DNA of 64,000 nucleotides. It comes from Variovorax fucosicus (GTDB taxonomy: Bacteria > Pseudomonadota > Gammaproteobacteria > Burkholderiales > Burkholderiaceae_C). Of the stretch, positions 46,871 to 55,282 are shown one piece after another. Positions within the stretch are counted from its first letter, which is position 1. The number at the start of each line of letters is the position of its first letter. The position numbers were made by a program, and so were the translations under genes. The stretch is from contig NZ_JASZYU010000004.1 of NCBI RefSeq assembly GCF_030316825.1, positions 124,001 to 188,000 on the forward strand. The letters run 5' to 3'. Under the pieces are notes generated by a model that saw only the letters and a list, made by a program, of their open reading frames with translations, searched no databases and was not told where the DNA came from.

Positions 46871-47974
46871 ATGGATGAATTCGATTGCGCCGTCATCGGT
46901 GCCGGCGTGGTGGGTCTGGCCGTGGCGCGCGAACTGGCGCTCGCCGGGCGCGAGGTAATCGTGCTGGAGGGCGAAGGCGCGATCGGTACCGGCACCAGCT
47001 CGCGCAACAGCGAGGTGATTCACGCCGGCATCTATTACCCCAAGGGGTCGCTGAAGGCGCAGTTGTGCGTCGAGGGCAAACACCTTCTCTACGACTACCT
47101 CATCGCGCGCGGGCTGCCCCATCGCCGCTGTGGCAAGCTCATCGTGGCCACTTCACAGGCGCAAGTCGCCCAGCTCGACGCGATTCGCGCCAGGGCCGTC
47201 GACAACGGCGTCGATGACCTCGAATGGCTCACGGCCGATCAGGCTCGCGAGATGGAGCCGCAGTTGCATTGCCTGGCGGCACTGCATTCGCCCAGCACCG
47301 GCATCGTCGACAGCCATGCGCTGATGCTGAGCCTGCAAGGCGAACTCGAAAACGCCGGTGGCGTGGTGGCGCTCAAATCGCCGGTTGCGGGTGCCGAATG
47401 TGGGCCCGGGTCGATCGTCCTGGCCGCTGTGGACGGCACGCAACTGCGTTGCCGCAGCGTGGTCAATGCGGCAGGGCTGGGCGCACCTATGTTGGCGAAG
47501 CGGTTCGACGGGCTGCGTGCCGATGCCGTGCCGACCGCGTACTTTGCCAAGGGCAACTATTTCACTCTGGCCGGCCGCGCGCCATTCACGCGCTTGATCT
47601 ACCCGGTGCCGGAAGCGGCGGGCCTCGGCGTCCATCTCACGCTCGATCTGGGCGGGCAGGCCAAATTCGGGCCTGACGTGCAATGGGTGGATTCTCCGCA
47701 GGATCTGGTCGTCGACCCGATCCGGAGCGAAGGCTTCTATGCCGAGGTGCGCCGCTACTGGCCGGCGCTTGCAGACGGCGCGCTCGTGCCCGGCTACGCC
47801 GGCATCCGGCCGAAGATCTCCGGGCCGGGCGAGCCGGCCGCCGACTTCATGATCCAGGGGCCGGCGCAGCACGGCGTGGCGGGGCTCGTCAATCTGTTCG
47901 GCATCGAATCCCCCGGGCTGACCAGCAGCCTGGCGATAGCCCGCCGCGTTGCGCAATTGCTGGCAAAAGTCTGA
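46871..47974 (+). CDS. FAD-dependent oxidoreductase, L-2-hydroxyglutarate oxidase-like
   Basis: 367 residues. N-terminal FAD-binding Rossmann motif [20 protein letters not shown], then [21 protein letters not shown], a hallmark of the L-2-hydroxyglutarate oxidase (LhgO) and dehydrogenase group; the C-terminal half has [14 protein letters not shown] and [17 protein letters not shown], seen in the DAO-type enzymes of this group. LhgO oxidises L-2-hydroxyglutarate to 2-oxoglutarate in the family. Related members act on other 2-hydroxy acids, so the substrate is not certain. A GCGCGGG/CCCGCGC hairpin follows the stop (47975-47999). Confidence 0.82.
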   Translation: MDEFDCAVIGAGVVGLAVARELALAGREVIVLEGEGAIGTGTSSRNSEVIHAGIYYPKGSLKAQLCVEGKHLLYDYLIARGLPHRRCGKLIVATSQAQVAQLDAIRARAVDNGVDDLEWLTADQAREMEPQLHCLAALHSPSTGIVDSHALMLSLQGELENAGGVVALKSPVAGAECGPGSIVLAAVDGTQLRCRSVVNAAGLGAPMLAKRFDGLRADAVPTAYFAKGNYFTLAGRAPFTRLIYPVPEAAGLGVHLTLDLGGQAKFGPDVQWVDSPQDLVVDPIRSEGFYAEVRRYWPALADGALVPGYAGIRPKISGPGEPAADFMIQGPAQHGVAGLVNLFGIESPGLTSSLAIARRVAQLLAKV

Positions 47975-48085
47975 GCGCGGGCACGAAAAAGACCCGCGCA
48001 ACCCATGTACGATGGAACGGCACGCCGCTTGCAGGCGTGCGGTGGCCGGCGCGGTGCCGGCGCAACTCACGGAGGGACGATTTCA

Positions 48086-48400
48086 ATGACTGCATCCACT
48101 CAAAACCTCGAAGCGGCTGCCAACGCGGTGGCTGAAGATCTGGCGAACGACGTGCGCGGCGTTCTGGCCAGCAAGGAACTCGACGCGGTCCCCCACATCA
48201 AGGCGCTGCGCCAGCGGGTGGATGCCAAGTTGGCGATCGCCCGTGAACTGGCCGCCGAAAAGGGCAAGCTCGCCGCCAAGAAGGCGCGCGACGCGGCCGA
48301 CACCGCCAACGCCTACGCGCACGATGAACCGTGGCAGATCGCCGGTGCCGCCCTCGCGGTCGGCGTGCTGGTGGGTCTGCTGCTTGGCCGCCGCAGCTGA
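48086..48400 (+). CDS. DUF883-family membrane-anchored protein (YqjD/ElaB-like)
   Basis: 104 residues from the ATG at 48086, preceded by GGAGGG. Charged helical body (KALRQRVDAKLAIARELAAEKGK) and a C-terminal membrane helix ending GVLVGLLLGRRS, the DUF883 pattern of YqjD/ElaB, which bind ribosomes and anchor them to the inner membrane in stationary phase in E. coli. A GCACGCC/GGCGTGC hairpin (48020-48040) lies in its upstream region. The next gene is YqjE-like, as in E. coli. Confidence 0.85.
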   Translation: MTASTQNLEAAANAVAEDLANDVRGVLASKELDAVPHIKALRQRVDAKLAIARELAAEKGKLAAKKARDAADTANAYAHDEPWQIAGAALAVGVLVGLLLGRRS

Positions 48401-48466
48401 GCGCGCGGCCCTACACGCGCAACGCCCGCCGCCTGAACGCCTGAATCGCAGGCTGGAGGCCTGTCG

Positions 48467-49171
48467 ATGAAGCTCATGTCGCTGTTCGGGCTGGACGCCC
48501 GGCTGCGTCGGCTGCGCATTGCGGCCGGTGAGGGCGCGCTGGCGGCGGAAGACCGCGTTCAGCTGGTGCGCATGGCATGGGAGGACGAGAAGCGGCGTCT
48601 CAAGCAGATGCTGGTTCTGGTGATCGCCGTGCTGGGCCTCACCACGGTCACGGTGGCCTTGCTGTCGGTGGCAGTGGTGGTGCATTTCTGGGACACGCCG
48701 AGCCGCACCACGGCGGCCTGGTCGGTGGCCGGGGTATGGATCGCGCTCTGGCTGAGCGCCGTGGTGGCACTCGTGTCGACGCTGCAAGGTGCGAAGAGTG
48801 CCTTTGCACCCACCCGTCGCGAGTTCGAGCGCGACTGGGAATGGGCACAACAGCGCTTTGGCCTGGGTGGAGATCACGACGAGGAGGGCGACGCTGCCGC
48901 ACCTTCCCCGCGTCCGGCCACGCAGGCGGAACTGCTCGCCCGCATCGAACGGCAGCGCCAGCGCATTGCGGTGCTTGAAACACCAGCGCCGGCGGCGACG
49001 CCCGGCGCCCCTCCACCCGACGAATCGCCAGCCGCCGCGGCGTTGCGCATAGCGCGGCAGCATCCGGTTGCTTCCGGCGTGGCTGCCGCCGCGGTGGTGG
49101 CAGCCCTCGGGCCGCGCCGATTGCTGCGGTGGGCCGCACTGATCGCGCCCGTGCTCTGGCGCATGCGTTGA
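48467..49171 (+). CDS. YqjE-like membrane protein with a YqjK-like C-terminal extension
   Basis: 234 residues. Residues 1-115 are YqjE/phage holin-family-like with two hydrophobic helices (LVLVIAVLGLTTVTVALLSV and ALWLSAVVALVSTL). A variable Asp/Ala/Pro linker (about 125-195) leads to LRIARQHPVASGVAAAAVVA and RRLLRWAALIAPVLWRMR, resembling YqjK. In E. coli yqjD-yqjE-yqjK are separate adjacent genes; here E and K appear joined. Function is unknown, and the K match is weak. Confidence 0.65.
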   Translation: MKLMSLFGLDARLRRLRIAAGEGALAAEDRVQLVRMAWEDEKRRLKQMLVLVIAVLGLTTVTVALLSVAVVVHFWDTPSRTTAAWSVAGVWIALWLSAVVALVSTLQGAKSAFAPTRREFERDWEWAQQRFGLGGDHDEEGDAAAPSPRPATQAELLARIERQRQRIAVLETPAPAATPGAPPPDESPAAAALRIARQHPVASGVAAAAVVAALGPRRLLRWAALIAPVLWRMR

Positions 49172-49183
49172 ACGGATGAGCGC

Positions 49184-50239
49184 TCAGGCGCTCTTCAGCG
49201 CCTTCGCGGCCTCGCGCACCAGCGCGGGGCCGCGGTAGATCAACCCGGTGTAGATCTGCACCACGTCGGCACCGGCCGCGATCTTGGCCCTGGCATCGGC
49301 CGCATTCAAAATGCCGCCCACGCCGATGATCGGGAACCCCTTCCCCAATGCTGCACGCAGCTGCGCAACCACACGGTTGCTGGCCTCGCGCACTGGCGCG
49401 CCCGAGAGGCCGCCGCTTTCGTTGCCGTGCGGCAGGCCCGCCACCGCATCGCGCGCCAGCGTGGTGTTGGTCGCGATCACGCCATCCATGGCGTGGCGCT
49501 TGAGCGTCGCGGCAATCACGGCAACCTGTGCTTCTTCGAGATCCGGCGCGATCTTCACGAACAGCGGCACGCGCTTGCCGTGCGCCGCGGCCAGTGCCTC
49601 CCGCCGTTGCGCCAGCGTGCCCAGCAGCGCATCGAGCGCCTCGTCGCTTTGCAGCGTGCGCAGGTTGGCGGTGTTGGGGCTCGAGATGTTGATCGTCACG
49701 TAGTCGGCGTGCGGATACACCCCTTCGAGGCACAGCAGGTAGTCGTCGGTGGCGCGCTCGATCGGGGTGGCCGCGTTCTTGCCGATGTTGAGGCCGAGCA
49801 GCATCGGGCCCGAACGGCCGGCGCGCTTGCGAAACCGTGCGCGCTGCACGTTCGAGATGAACGCATCGAGCCCTTGGTTGTTGAAGCCGAGGCGGTTGAT
49901 CAACGCTTCGCGCTGCGGCAGGCGGAACATGCGCGGCTTGGCATTGCCGGGCTGCGCTTTCGGGGTGACCGTGCCGACCTCGACGAAGCCAAAGCCCATG
50001 GCTGCGAAGGCGTCGATGCAGCGTGCGTTCTTGTCGAGCCCGGCGGCAAGGCCGACCTTGTTGGGAAAGCTCAACCCCGCCAGCGTGACCGGGTCTTCCA
50101 CGCGCGCGGCCGTGTAGACGCAGGCCAGCGGTGTGTTCTGCGTGCGGGCCAGCCCGTCGAGCGTGAGTTCGTGCGCATGCTCCGCGTCGAGGCCGAACAG
50201 GAAAGGGCGGGCGAGGGCGTAGGGCAGCAACAGCGACAT
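49184..50239 (-). CDS. pyrD: Dihydroorotate dehydrogenase (quinone), class 2
   Basis: 351 residues. FMN enzyme of pyrimidine synthesis that passes electrons to membrane quinone. The N-terminal segment [20 protein letters not shown] is the class 2 membrane-binding helix, then [26 protein letters not shown]-type text, [11 protein letters not shown] (class 2 uses Ser as base) and [12 protein letters not shown]. Divergent from rpiA with 50 bases between, and convergent with the YqjE-like gene. Confidence 0.95.
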   Translation of the reverse strand: MSLLLPYALARPFLFGLDAEHAHELTLDGLARTQNTPLACVYTAARVEDPVTLAGLSFPNKVGLAAGLDKNARCIDAFAAMGFGFVEVGTVTPKAQPGNAKPRMFRLPQREALINRLGFNNQGLDAFISNVQRARFRKRAGRSGPMLLGLNIGKNAATPIERATDDYLLCLEGVYPHADYVTINISSPNTANLRTLQSDEALDALLGTLAQRREALAAAHGKRVPLFVKIAPDLEEAQVAVIAATLKRHAMDGVIATNTTLARDAVAGLPHGNESGGLSGAPVREASNRVVAQLRAALGKGFPIIGVGGILNAADARAKIAAGADVVQIYTGLIYRGPALVREAAKALKSA

Positions 50240-50289
50240 CGGATAATCCAGGGCTTCAGACAGACAACGACAACCCAGGATTCTCCCCG

Positions 50290-51000
50290 ATGACCGCCAG
50301 CCCGCTCCCCCAAGACGAACTCAAGACCCAGGTCGGCCGCGCCGCGCTCGACTACGTGGTGGCCGGCGAGATCGTCGGCGTCGGCACCGGCTCGACGGTC
50401 AACAAGTTCATCGAGGCGCTGGCGACGATCAAGCACACGATCCGCGGCGCGGTGTCGAGCTCGGTGGCTTCGACCGAACGCTTGCGTGCGCTCGGCATCG
50501 AGGTGTTCGACAGCAACGAGGTGGAGGAACTGGCCGTGTACATCGACGGCGCCGACGAGATCGACGGCCACGGTTTCATGATCAAGGGCGGTGGCGCGGC
50601 GCTCACGCGCGAGAAGATCGTCGCTGCGCAGTCCCGGCGTTTTGTCTGCATTGCCGATCTGTCGAAGCGGGTCGAGGTGCTTGGCGCGTTTCCGTTGCCG
50701 GTGGAAGTGATTCCGATGGCGGCGCGCCGCGTGATGCGCCAGTTCGAACGGCTGGGCGGACTGGCCCAGGTGCGCGAGCGGGACGGCCTGCCGCTGGTCA
50801 CCGACAACGGCCAGCACATCGTCGACGTGACGGGCCTGAAGATCACCGATCCGCTCGCGTTCGAGACCGAGGTGAGCCAGTGGCCCGGCGTGGTGACGGT
50901 GGGCGTGTTCGCGCACCAGAAGGCCGACGTGTGCCTGCTCGGCACACCGGACGGCGTTCAGACGCTTGTCTTCGGCGGCGCGGCGTCGCTCAGAACTTGA
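50290..51000 (+). CDS. rpiA: Ribose-5-phosphate isomerase A
   Basis: 236 residues. Interconverts ribose-5-phosphate and ribulose-5-phosphate. Signature: [42 protein letters not shown], and LPVEVIPMA. Its 3' end overlaps the convergent secreted glutaredoxin-like gene by 11 bases (50990-51000). Confidence 0.96.
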   Translation: MTASPLPQDELKTQVGRAALDYVVAGEIVGVGTGSTVNKFIEALATIKHTIRGAVSSSVASTERLRALGIEVFDSNEVEELAVYIDGADEIDGHGFMIKGGGAALTREKIVAAQSRRFVCIADLSKRVEVLGAFPLPVEVIPMAARRVMRQFERLGGLAQVRERDGLPLVTDNGQHIVDVTGLKITDPLAFETEVSQWPGVVTVGVFAHQKADVCLLGTPDGVQTLVFGGAASLRT

Positions 51001-51625
51001 TGCCGGCCGGGTTGCTCTGCGTCGGGCCGGTTGCGGCGGGTGGAGGAGCCGGCGCAGCCGCCGGTGCGGGCGCTGCCGCGGGACGCGGGGGCGCTGCCTG
51101 TTGGACCGCCACCAGCGGTTGGGCCGGCGGACGGTTGTAGCCTGCCGGCAATTGGTTGCTCTTGGGGTAGCCGGCCGCGTCGAGGTACTGCGACCACTCA
51201 CCGTCCGAATAGCCCTTGAGCTGCTGCGCGCCGATGGTCAGCAGCGGCAGCGAGTTCTGCCCGCTCAGGCGCTGGAGTGCGTCGATGTCTTCGTTGGTCT
51301 TGACGATGCGTTCGTCGAACGGAATGCCACGCGTGGTCAGCATCGAGCGCGCGGTGCCGCAGGGTACGCAGTCTTCGCCGGTGTAGATCGTGACCGGGTA
51401 GCGCTGAACCACCAGGCGCAATTCGTACGGCAGGCCCGCGCCGGTGGCGCCAGCCGCCGCGCCGCCGCCGCGTGGCGCGGTGGGCTGCACGTTGGCGGCC
51501 GGCGGCTGATCCGAGAAGGTGACCTTGCCATTCTTGTCGACGTTGCGGTACACGGGCTGCGCGATGGCGCCAGCGGCGACCAGCAAGAAGGCAAGCGCAG
51601 TGAGACGGGGGGTGGAAAGGGTCAT
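50990..51625 (-). CDS. Secreted DUF4124 and glutaredoxin-like protein
   Basis: 211 residues. An N-terminal signal peptide ([15 protein letters not shown]) is followed by a DUF4124-type segment ([19 protein letters not shown]). Residues about 76-150 are a glutaredoxin-like domain with CVPC as the redox pair ([18 protein letters not shown]) and PLLTIG as the cis-Pro region. A Pro/Ala-rich tail follows. It could be a periplasmic thiol protein, but substrate is unknown. A hairpin (51635-51653) lies upstream. Overlaps rpiA at its end. Confidence 0.72.
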   Translation of the reverse strand: MTLSTPRLTALAFLLVAAGAIAQPVYRNVDKNGKVTFSDQPPAANVQPTAPRGGGAAAGATGAGLPYELRLVVQRYPVTIYTGEDCVPCGTARSMLTTRGIPFDERIVKTNEDIDALQRLSGQNSLPLLTIGAQQLKGYSDGEWSQYLDAAGYPKSNQLPAGYNRPPAQPLVAVQQAAPPRPAAAPAPAAAPAPPPAATGPTQSNPAGIKF

Positions 51626-51661
51626 CGGAAACTCCGGGTCAACGAATGACCCGAGTATCCA

Positions 51662-53713
51662 TCAGGCCGCCTCGACTTCGGCCATGCCCTGGTGGCGCAA
51701 CAGTGCATCGAGCTGCGGTTCGCGGCCGCGGAAGGCCTTGAACGACTCCATCGCGCTGCGGCTGCCGCCGGCCTCGAGAATCGCCTGCCGGTACTTGCGG
51801 CCGGTCTCGATGCTCGGCTCGCCATTGCTGCCCACGGTTTCCTCGAAGGCCGCATAGGCGTCGGCGCTCAGCACCTCGGCCCACTTGTAGCTGTAGTAGC
51901 CGGCTGCGTAGCCGCCCGAGAAGATGTGGCTGAAGGTGTTGGGCGTGCGGCTGAACTCGGGCGAGGGCATCACCGCGACCTCGCTGCGCACCTCGCCCAG
52001 CAGCGCCATCACCGCGCCGGGAGCGGCCGTCGCGGCGTCGTAGCGCGTATGCAGCAGCATGTCGAACAGCGAGAACTCGATCTGGCGCAGCGTCTGCAGG
52101 CCGCTCTGGAAGTTCTTGGCCGCGGTCATCTTGTCGAACAGCGCGCGCGGCAGCGGCGCGCCGGTGTCGACGTGCGAAGTCATGTGCGAAAGAACGTCCC
52201 ACTCCCAGCAGAAGTTCTCCATGAACTGGCTCGGCAGCTCGACCGCATCCCATTCGACGCCGCTGATGCCCGAGACATCGCGCTCGTTGATCTGCGTGAG
52301 CATGTGGTGCAGGCCGTGGCCGAACTCGTGGAACAGCGTGGTCACGTCGTCGTGCGTGAGCAGCGGCGGCTTGCCGTCGACGCCTTCGGCGAAGTTGCAG
52401 ACCAGTTGCGCGATCGGCGTTTGCAGCGCGCCGGTGTCGGGCCGCAGCCAGCGTGCGCGCACGTCGTCCATCCAGGCGCCGCCGCGCTTGCCGGCGCGCG
52501 CCGACGGGTCGAGGTAGAACTGGCCGATCTTCTGCCCTGCGCGCTCGATGCGGTAGAACTCGACGGCCGGGTGCCACACCGGTGCGCCGTCGCGTTGGAT
52601 GTTCACTTCAAACAGCGTCTCGACAATCTTGAACAGGCCGGCCATCACCTTCGGCGCGGTGAAGTACTGCTTGACCTCCTGTTCGCTGAAGGAATAGCGC
52701 GCCTCCTTGAGCTTTTCGCCCACGTAGCTCCAGTCCCAAGGCTGCGGGTCGCTCATGCCAAGCTGCTCGCTCGCGAATGCACGCAGGTCGGCCAGGTCGC
52801 GCTCCCCGTAGGGCCTGGCCTTGGCGGCGAGGTCGCGCAGGAACTTGATCACCTGGTCGGGCGAATCCGCCATCTTCGGCACCACCGAGAGTTCGCCGAA
52901 GTTCTTGTAGCCGAGCAACTGCGCTTCTTCCTGCCGCAGAGCGAGGATCTCGCGGATCAGCGCCGTGTTGTCGAGCGCCGGATCGCCGAACTCGCTGGCG
53001 CGCGTGACATACGCGCGGTAGAGCGTCTGGCGCAACGCGCTGCTTTTTGCAAACTGCATCACGGGCAGGTAGCAAGGCATCTTGAGCGTGAGCTTGTAGC
53101 CTTCCTTGCCCTCGGATTCGGCCGCCGCACGCGCGGTACTGACCACGTCTTCGGGCACGCCTTCGAGTTCGCCCAGGGCCGCGTAGTACGCGAAGGCATC
53201 GGTGGCGTCGAGGGCGTTCTCGCTGAACTTCTGGCTCAGCTCGGCCTGGCGTTCCTGGATCGCGGCAAAACGCTCCTTGGCTGCGCCCTGCAATTCGGCG
53301 CCGCCAAGCACGAAGTTGCGCACCGCGTACTTGTGGGCCTGGCGCTGCTCGGGGTTCAGCGTGGCCGGGTCGATCGCCTTGTACTTGGCGTAGAGACGCT
53401 CGTCGGAGCCGAGCCGCGTCCAGAACGCCGTGACGCGCGGCATGGCGTCGTTGTAGGCGGCGCGCAGTTCGGGCGTGTCCGCCACCGCATTGAGATGGCC
53501 GATCGCGCCCCAGGCGCGGCTGAAACGCTCGGTCGACACATCGAGCACCTTCGCAATGGCCAGCCATTCGGCCGGGAACGCCGGCGCGGTGACGGTCTGC
53601 AGCGCGGTATCGGCCTCGGCCAGCAGCACGTCGACCGCAGGGGCAACATGCTCGGGCCGGATCTGGTCGAACAGCGGGAGGTCGGTGAAGTCGAGGAGCG
53701 GATTGGGGTTCAT
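51662..53713 (-). CDS. prlC: Oligopeptidase A, M3 metallopeptidase
   Basis: 683 residues from the ATG at 53713. Zinc peptidase of the thimet family that degrades short peptides, including cleaved signal peptides. Zinc motif VTTLFHEFGHGLHHML (HExxH) with the downstream Glu ligand expected near SQFMENFCWE. The N-terminal half has the helical M3 pattern. The folD gene is upstream on the same strand, eight bases away, so the two are probably co-transcribed. Confidence 0.95.
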   Translation of the reverse strand: MNPNPLLDFTDLPLFDQIRPEHVAPAVDVLLAEADTALQTVTAPAFPAEWLAIAKVLDVSTERFSRAWGAIGHLNAVADTPELRAAYNDAMPRVTAFWTRLGSDERLYAKYKAIDPATLNPEQRQAHKYAVRNFVLGGAELQGAAKERFAAIQERQAELSQKFSENALDATDAFAYYAALGELEGVPEDVVSTARAAAESEGKEGYKLTLKMPCYLPVMQFAKSSALRQTLYRAYVTRASEFGDPALDNTALIREILALRQEEAQLLGYKNFGELSVVPKMADSPDQVIKFLRDLAAKARPYGERDLADLRAFASEQLGMSDPQPWDWSYVGEKLKEARYSFSEQEVKQYFTAPKVMAGLFKIVETLFEVNIQRDGAPVWHPAVEFYRIERAGQKIGQFYLDPSARAGKRGGAWMDDVRARWLRPDTGALQTPIAQLVCNFAEGVDGKPPLLTHDDVTTLFHEFGHGLHHMLTQINERDVSGISGVEWDAVELPSQFMENFCWEWDVLSHMTSHVDTGAPLPRALFDKMTAAKNFQSGLQTLRQIEFSLFDMLLHTRYDAATAAPGAVMALLGEVRSEVAVMPSPEFSRTPNTFSHIFSGGYAAGYYSYKWAEVLSADAYAAFEETVGSNGEPSIETGRKYRQAILEAGGSRSAMESFKAFRGREPQLDALLRHQGMAEVEAA

Positions 53714-53721
53714 GGTTTCAA

Positions 53722-54573
53722 TCAATTTGCGGCGCGTTCGGCCGCTTCAAGGGTGTTCACCAGCAACATCGTGATGGTCATGGGGCCCACGCCGCCGGGC
53801 ACCGGCGTGATCCAGCCGGCCACTTCGCGCACGCCGTCGAAGTCGACATCGCCGCAGAGCTTGCCTTCGTCGGTGCGGTTCATGCCGACGTCGATCACGA
53901 CCGCGCCGGGCTTCACCATGTCGGCCGTGAGCACATTGCGCTTGCCGACGGCGGCGACGATCACGTCGGCCTGGCGCGTCATGGCGCCGAGGTCGGGCGT
54001 TGCGCTGTGGCAGATGGTCACGGTGGCGCTCTGGGCCAGCAGCATCAGCGCCATGGGCTTGCCGACGATGTTGCTGCGGCCGATCACCACCGCATGCTTG
54101 CCGCGCAGCTTGTAGCCGATGGACTCCAGCATCTTCATGCAGCCGTAGGGTGTGCAGGGCCAGAAGCCGGGCGCGCCGGTCATGAGCGCGCCTGCGCTCG
54201 CGACGTGGAAGCCGTCGACGTCCTTGGCCGGCGAGATGGCTTCGATGACCTTTTGCGCGTCGATGTGGGCGGGCAGCGGCAACTGCACCAGGATGCCGTG
54301 GATGGCGGGGTCGTTGTTGAGCGCATCGACGCGTGCCAGCAGGTCAGCTTCGCTCAGTTCGGCCGGGTACTTTTCCAGGACCGAGTGCAGGCCGTTGTCT
54401 TCGCAGGCCTTGACCTTGTTGCGCACGTAGACCTGGCTGGCCGGGTTTTCGCCGACCAGCACCACGGCGAGGCCGGGCGTGACGCCTTTCGTCCTGAGGG
54501 CGGCGGCGCGGGAGGCGACCTCGGTGCGCAGGGTGCGGGACAGCGCGGTGCCGTCGATCAATTGAGCCGTCAT
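53722..54573 (-). CDS. folD: Bifunctional methylenetetrahydrofolate dehydrogenase/cyclohydrolase
   Basis: 283 residues. One-carbon enzyme that oxidises methylene-THF and hydrolyses methenyl-THF. Marks: [22 protein letters not shown] (active-site Lys in YVxxK), [24 protein letters not shown] (NADP-binding) and [13 protein letters not shown]. Between it and prlC are only eight bases. A terminator on the same strand ends the response-regulator transcript just before it. Confidence 0.96.
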   Translation of the reverse strand: MTAQLIDGTALSRTLRTEVASRAAALRTKGVTPGLAVVLVGENPASQVYVRNKVKACEDNGLHSVLEKYPAELSEADLLARVDALNNDPAIHGILVQLPLPAHIDAQKVIEAISPAKDVDGFHVASAGALMTGAPGFWPCTPYGCMKMLESIGYKLRGKHAVVIGRSNIVGKPMALMLLAQSATVTICHSATPDLGAMTRQADVIVAAVGKRNVLTADMVKPGAVVIDVGMNRTDEGKLCGDVDFDGVREVAGWITPVPGGVGPMTITMLLVNTLEAAERAAN

Positions 54574-54592
54574 GGGTTTCGATTCTCCAAGT

Positions 54593-54623
54593 AAAAACGC
54601 CCGCTGACGCAGGCGTGGCGGGC
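54593..54623 (-). terminator. Intrinsic terminator of the response regulator operon
   Basis: On the minus strand GCCCGC and GCGGGC (plus-strand 54599-54604 and 54618-54623) pair, with inner ACGC/GCGT, and are followed by TTTTT (54597-54593). It lies between the response regulator stop and folD start, both on the minus strand. Confidence 0.7.
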
Positions 54624-54652
54624 ATTCATGGCTATCGCGGCGATAGGGTCGT

Positions 54653-55282
54653 CTAGGCCTTGGCCGGGGCGGCCTGCCCGAGCGCGATCTTGAGCAGATC
54701 GGCCACGGTATTGGCGTTGAGCTTCTCCATGATGTTGGCGCGGTGCGCTTCCACCGTCTTGATGCTGATGCCGAGGTCGTCGGCGATCTGCTTGTTCAGG
54801 CGACCGGCGACGATGCGCTCGAGCACCTGTGCCTCGCGGCCGGTGAGCTTGGACAGCAGCGCGTCGCGGCTGGCCGATTGCTGGTGCTGCGCAAAGGCGC
54901 CGCGGGCGTGCTCGAGCATGCGCTCGACCAGCGTGACCAGTTCCTCGTCGTTGAAGGGCTTCTGGATGAAATCCATCGCACCCTTCTTCATCGAGTCGAC
55001 CGCCATCGGCACGTCGCCGTGGCCGGTGATGACGACGATCGGCAGCGGCGAGCGGCGCTCGATCAGCCGATCCTGCAACTCGAGACCGGTCATGCCGGCC
55101 ATGCGGATGTCGACGATCAGGCAGGCCACTTCGCGCGGGTCGTAGCGCGACAGAAAGGACTCGGCCGAATCGAAACAGCGCACCCTGTAGTCCTTGCCTT
55201 CCAACAACCACTGGAGGGAATCGCGCACTGCTTCGTCGTCGTCGACGACGTAGACCGTGCCCTTCTTCGGAATCAAACTCAT
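54653..55282 (-). CDS. Two-component response regulator, FixJ/NarL type
   Basis: 209 residues. Receiver domain with the phosphorylated Asp in LIVDIRMAG, Thr in VITGHGD and Lys in IQKPF; the LuxR-type helix-turn-helix is [21 protein letters not shown] and [19 protein letters not shown]. The start overlaps the histidine kinase stop by ATGA, so the two are partners. It resembles FixJ or DctR-type regulators; target genes are not known. The aceE operon lies next to the kinase in divergent orientation and is one candidate. Confidence 0.9.
   Translation of the reverse strand: MSLIPKKGTVYVVDDDEAVRDSLQWLLEGKDYRVRCFDSAESFLSRYDPREVACLIVDIRMAGMTGLELQDRLIERRSPLPIVVITGHGDVPMAVDSMKKGAMDFIQKPFNDEELVTLVERMLEHARGAFAQHQQSASRDALLSKLTGREAQVLERIVAGRLNKQIADDLGISIKTVEAHRANIMEKLNANTVADLLKIALGQAAPAKA

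Noticed and set aside
46499-47122. Minus-strand frame ending in WRFRTSDPSSVNAVLYP, crossing tRNA-Val
   Set aside because: This is the antisense reading of the tRNA gene, a known source of false protein annotations.
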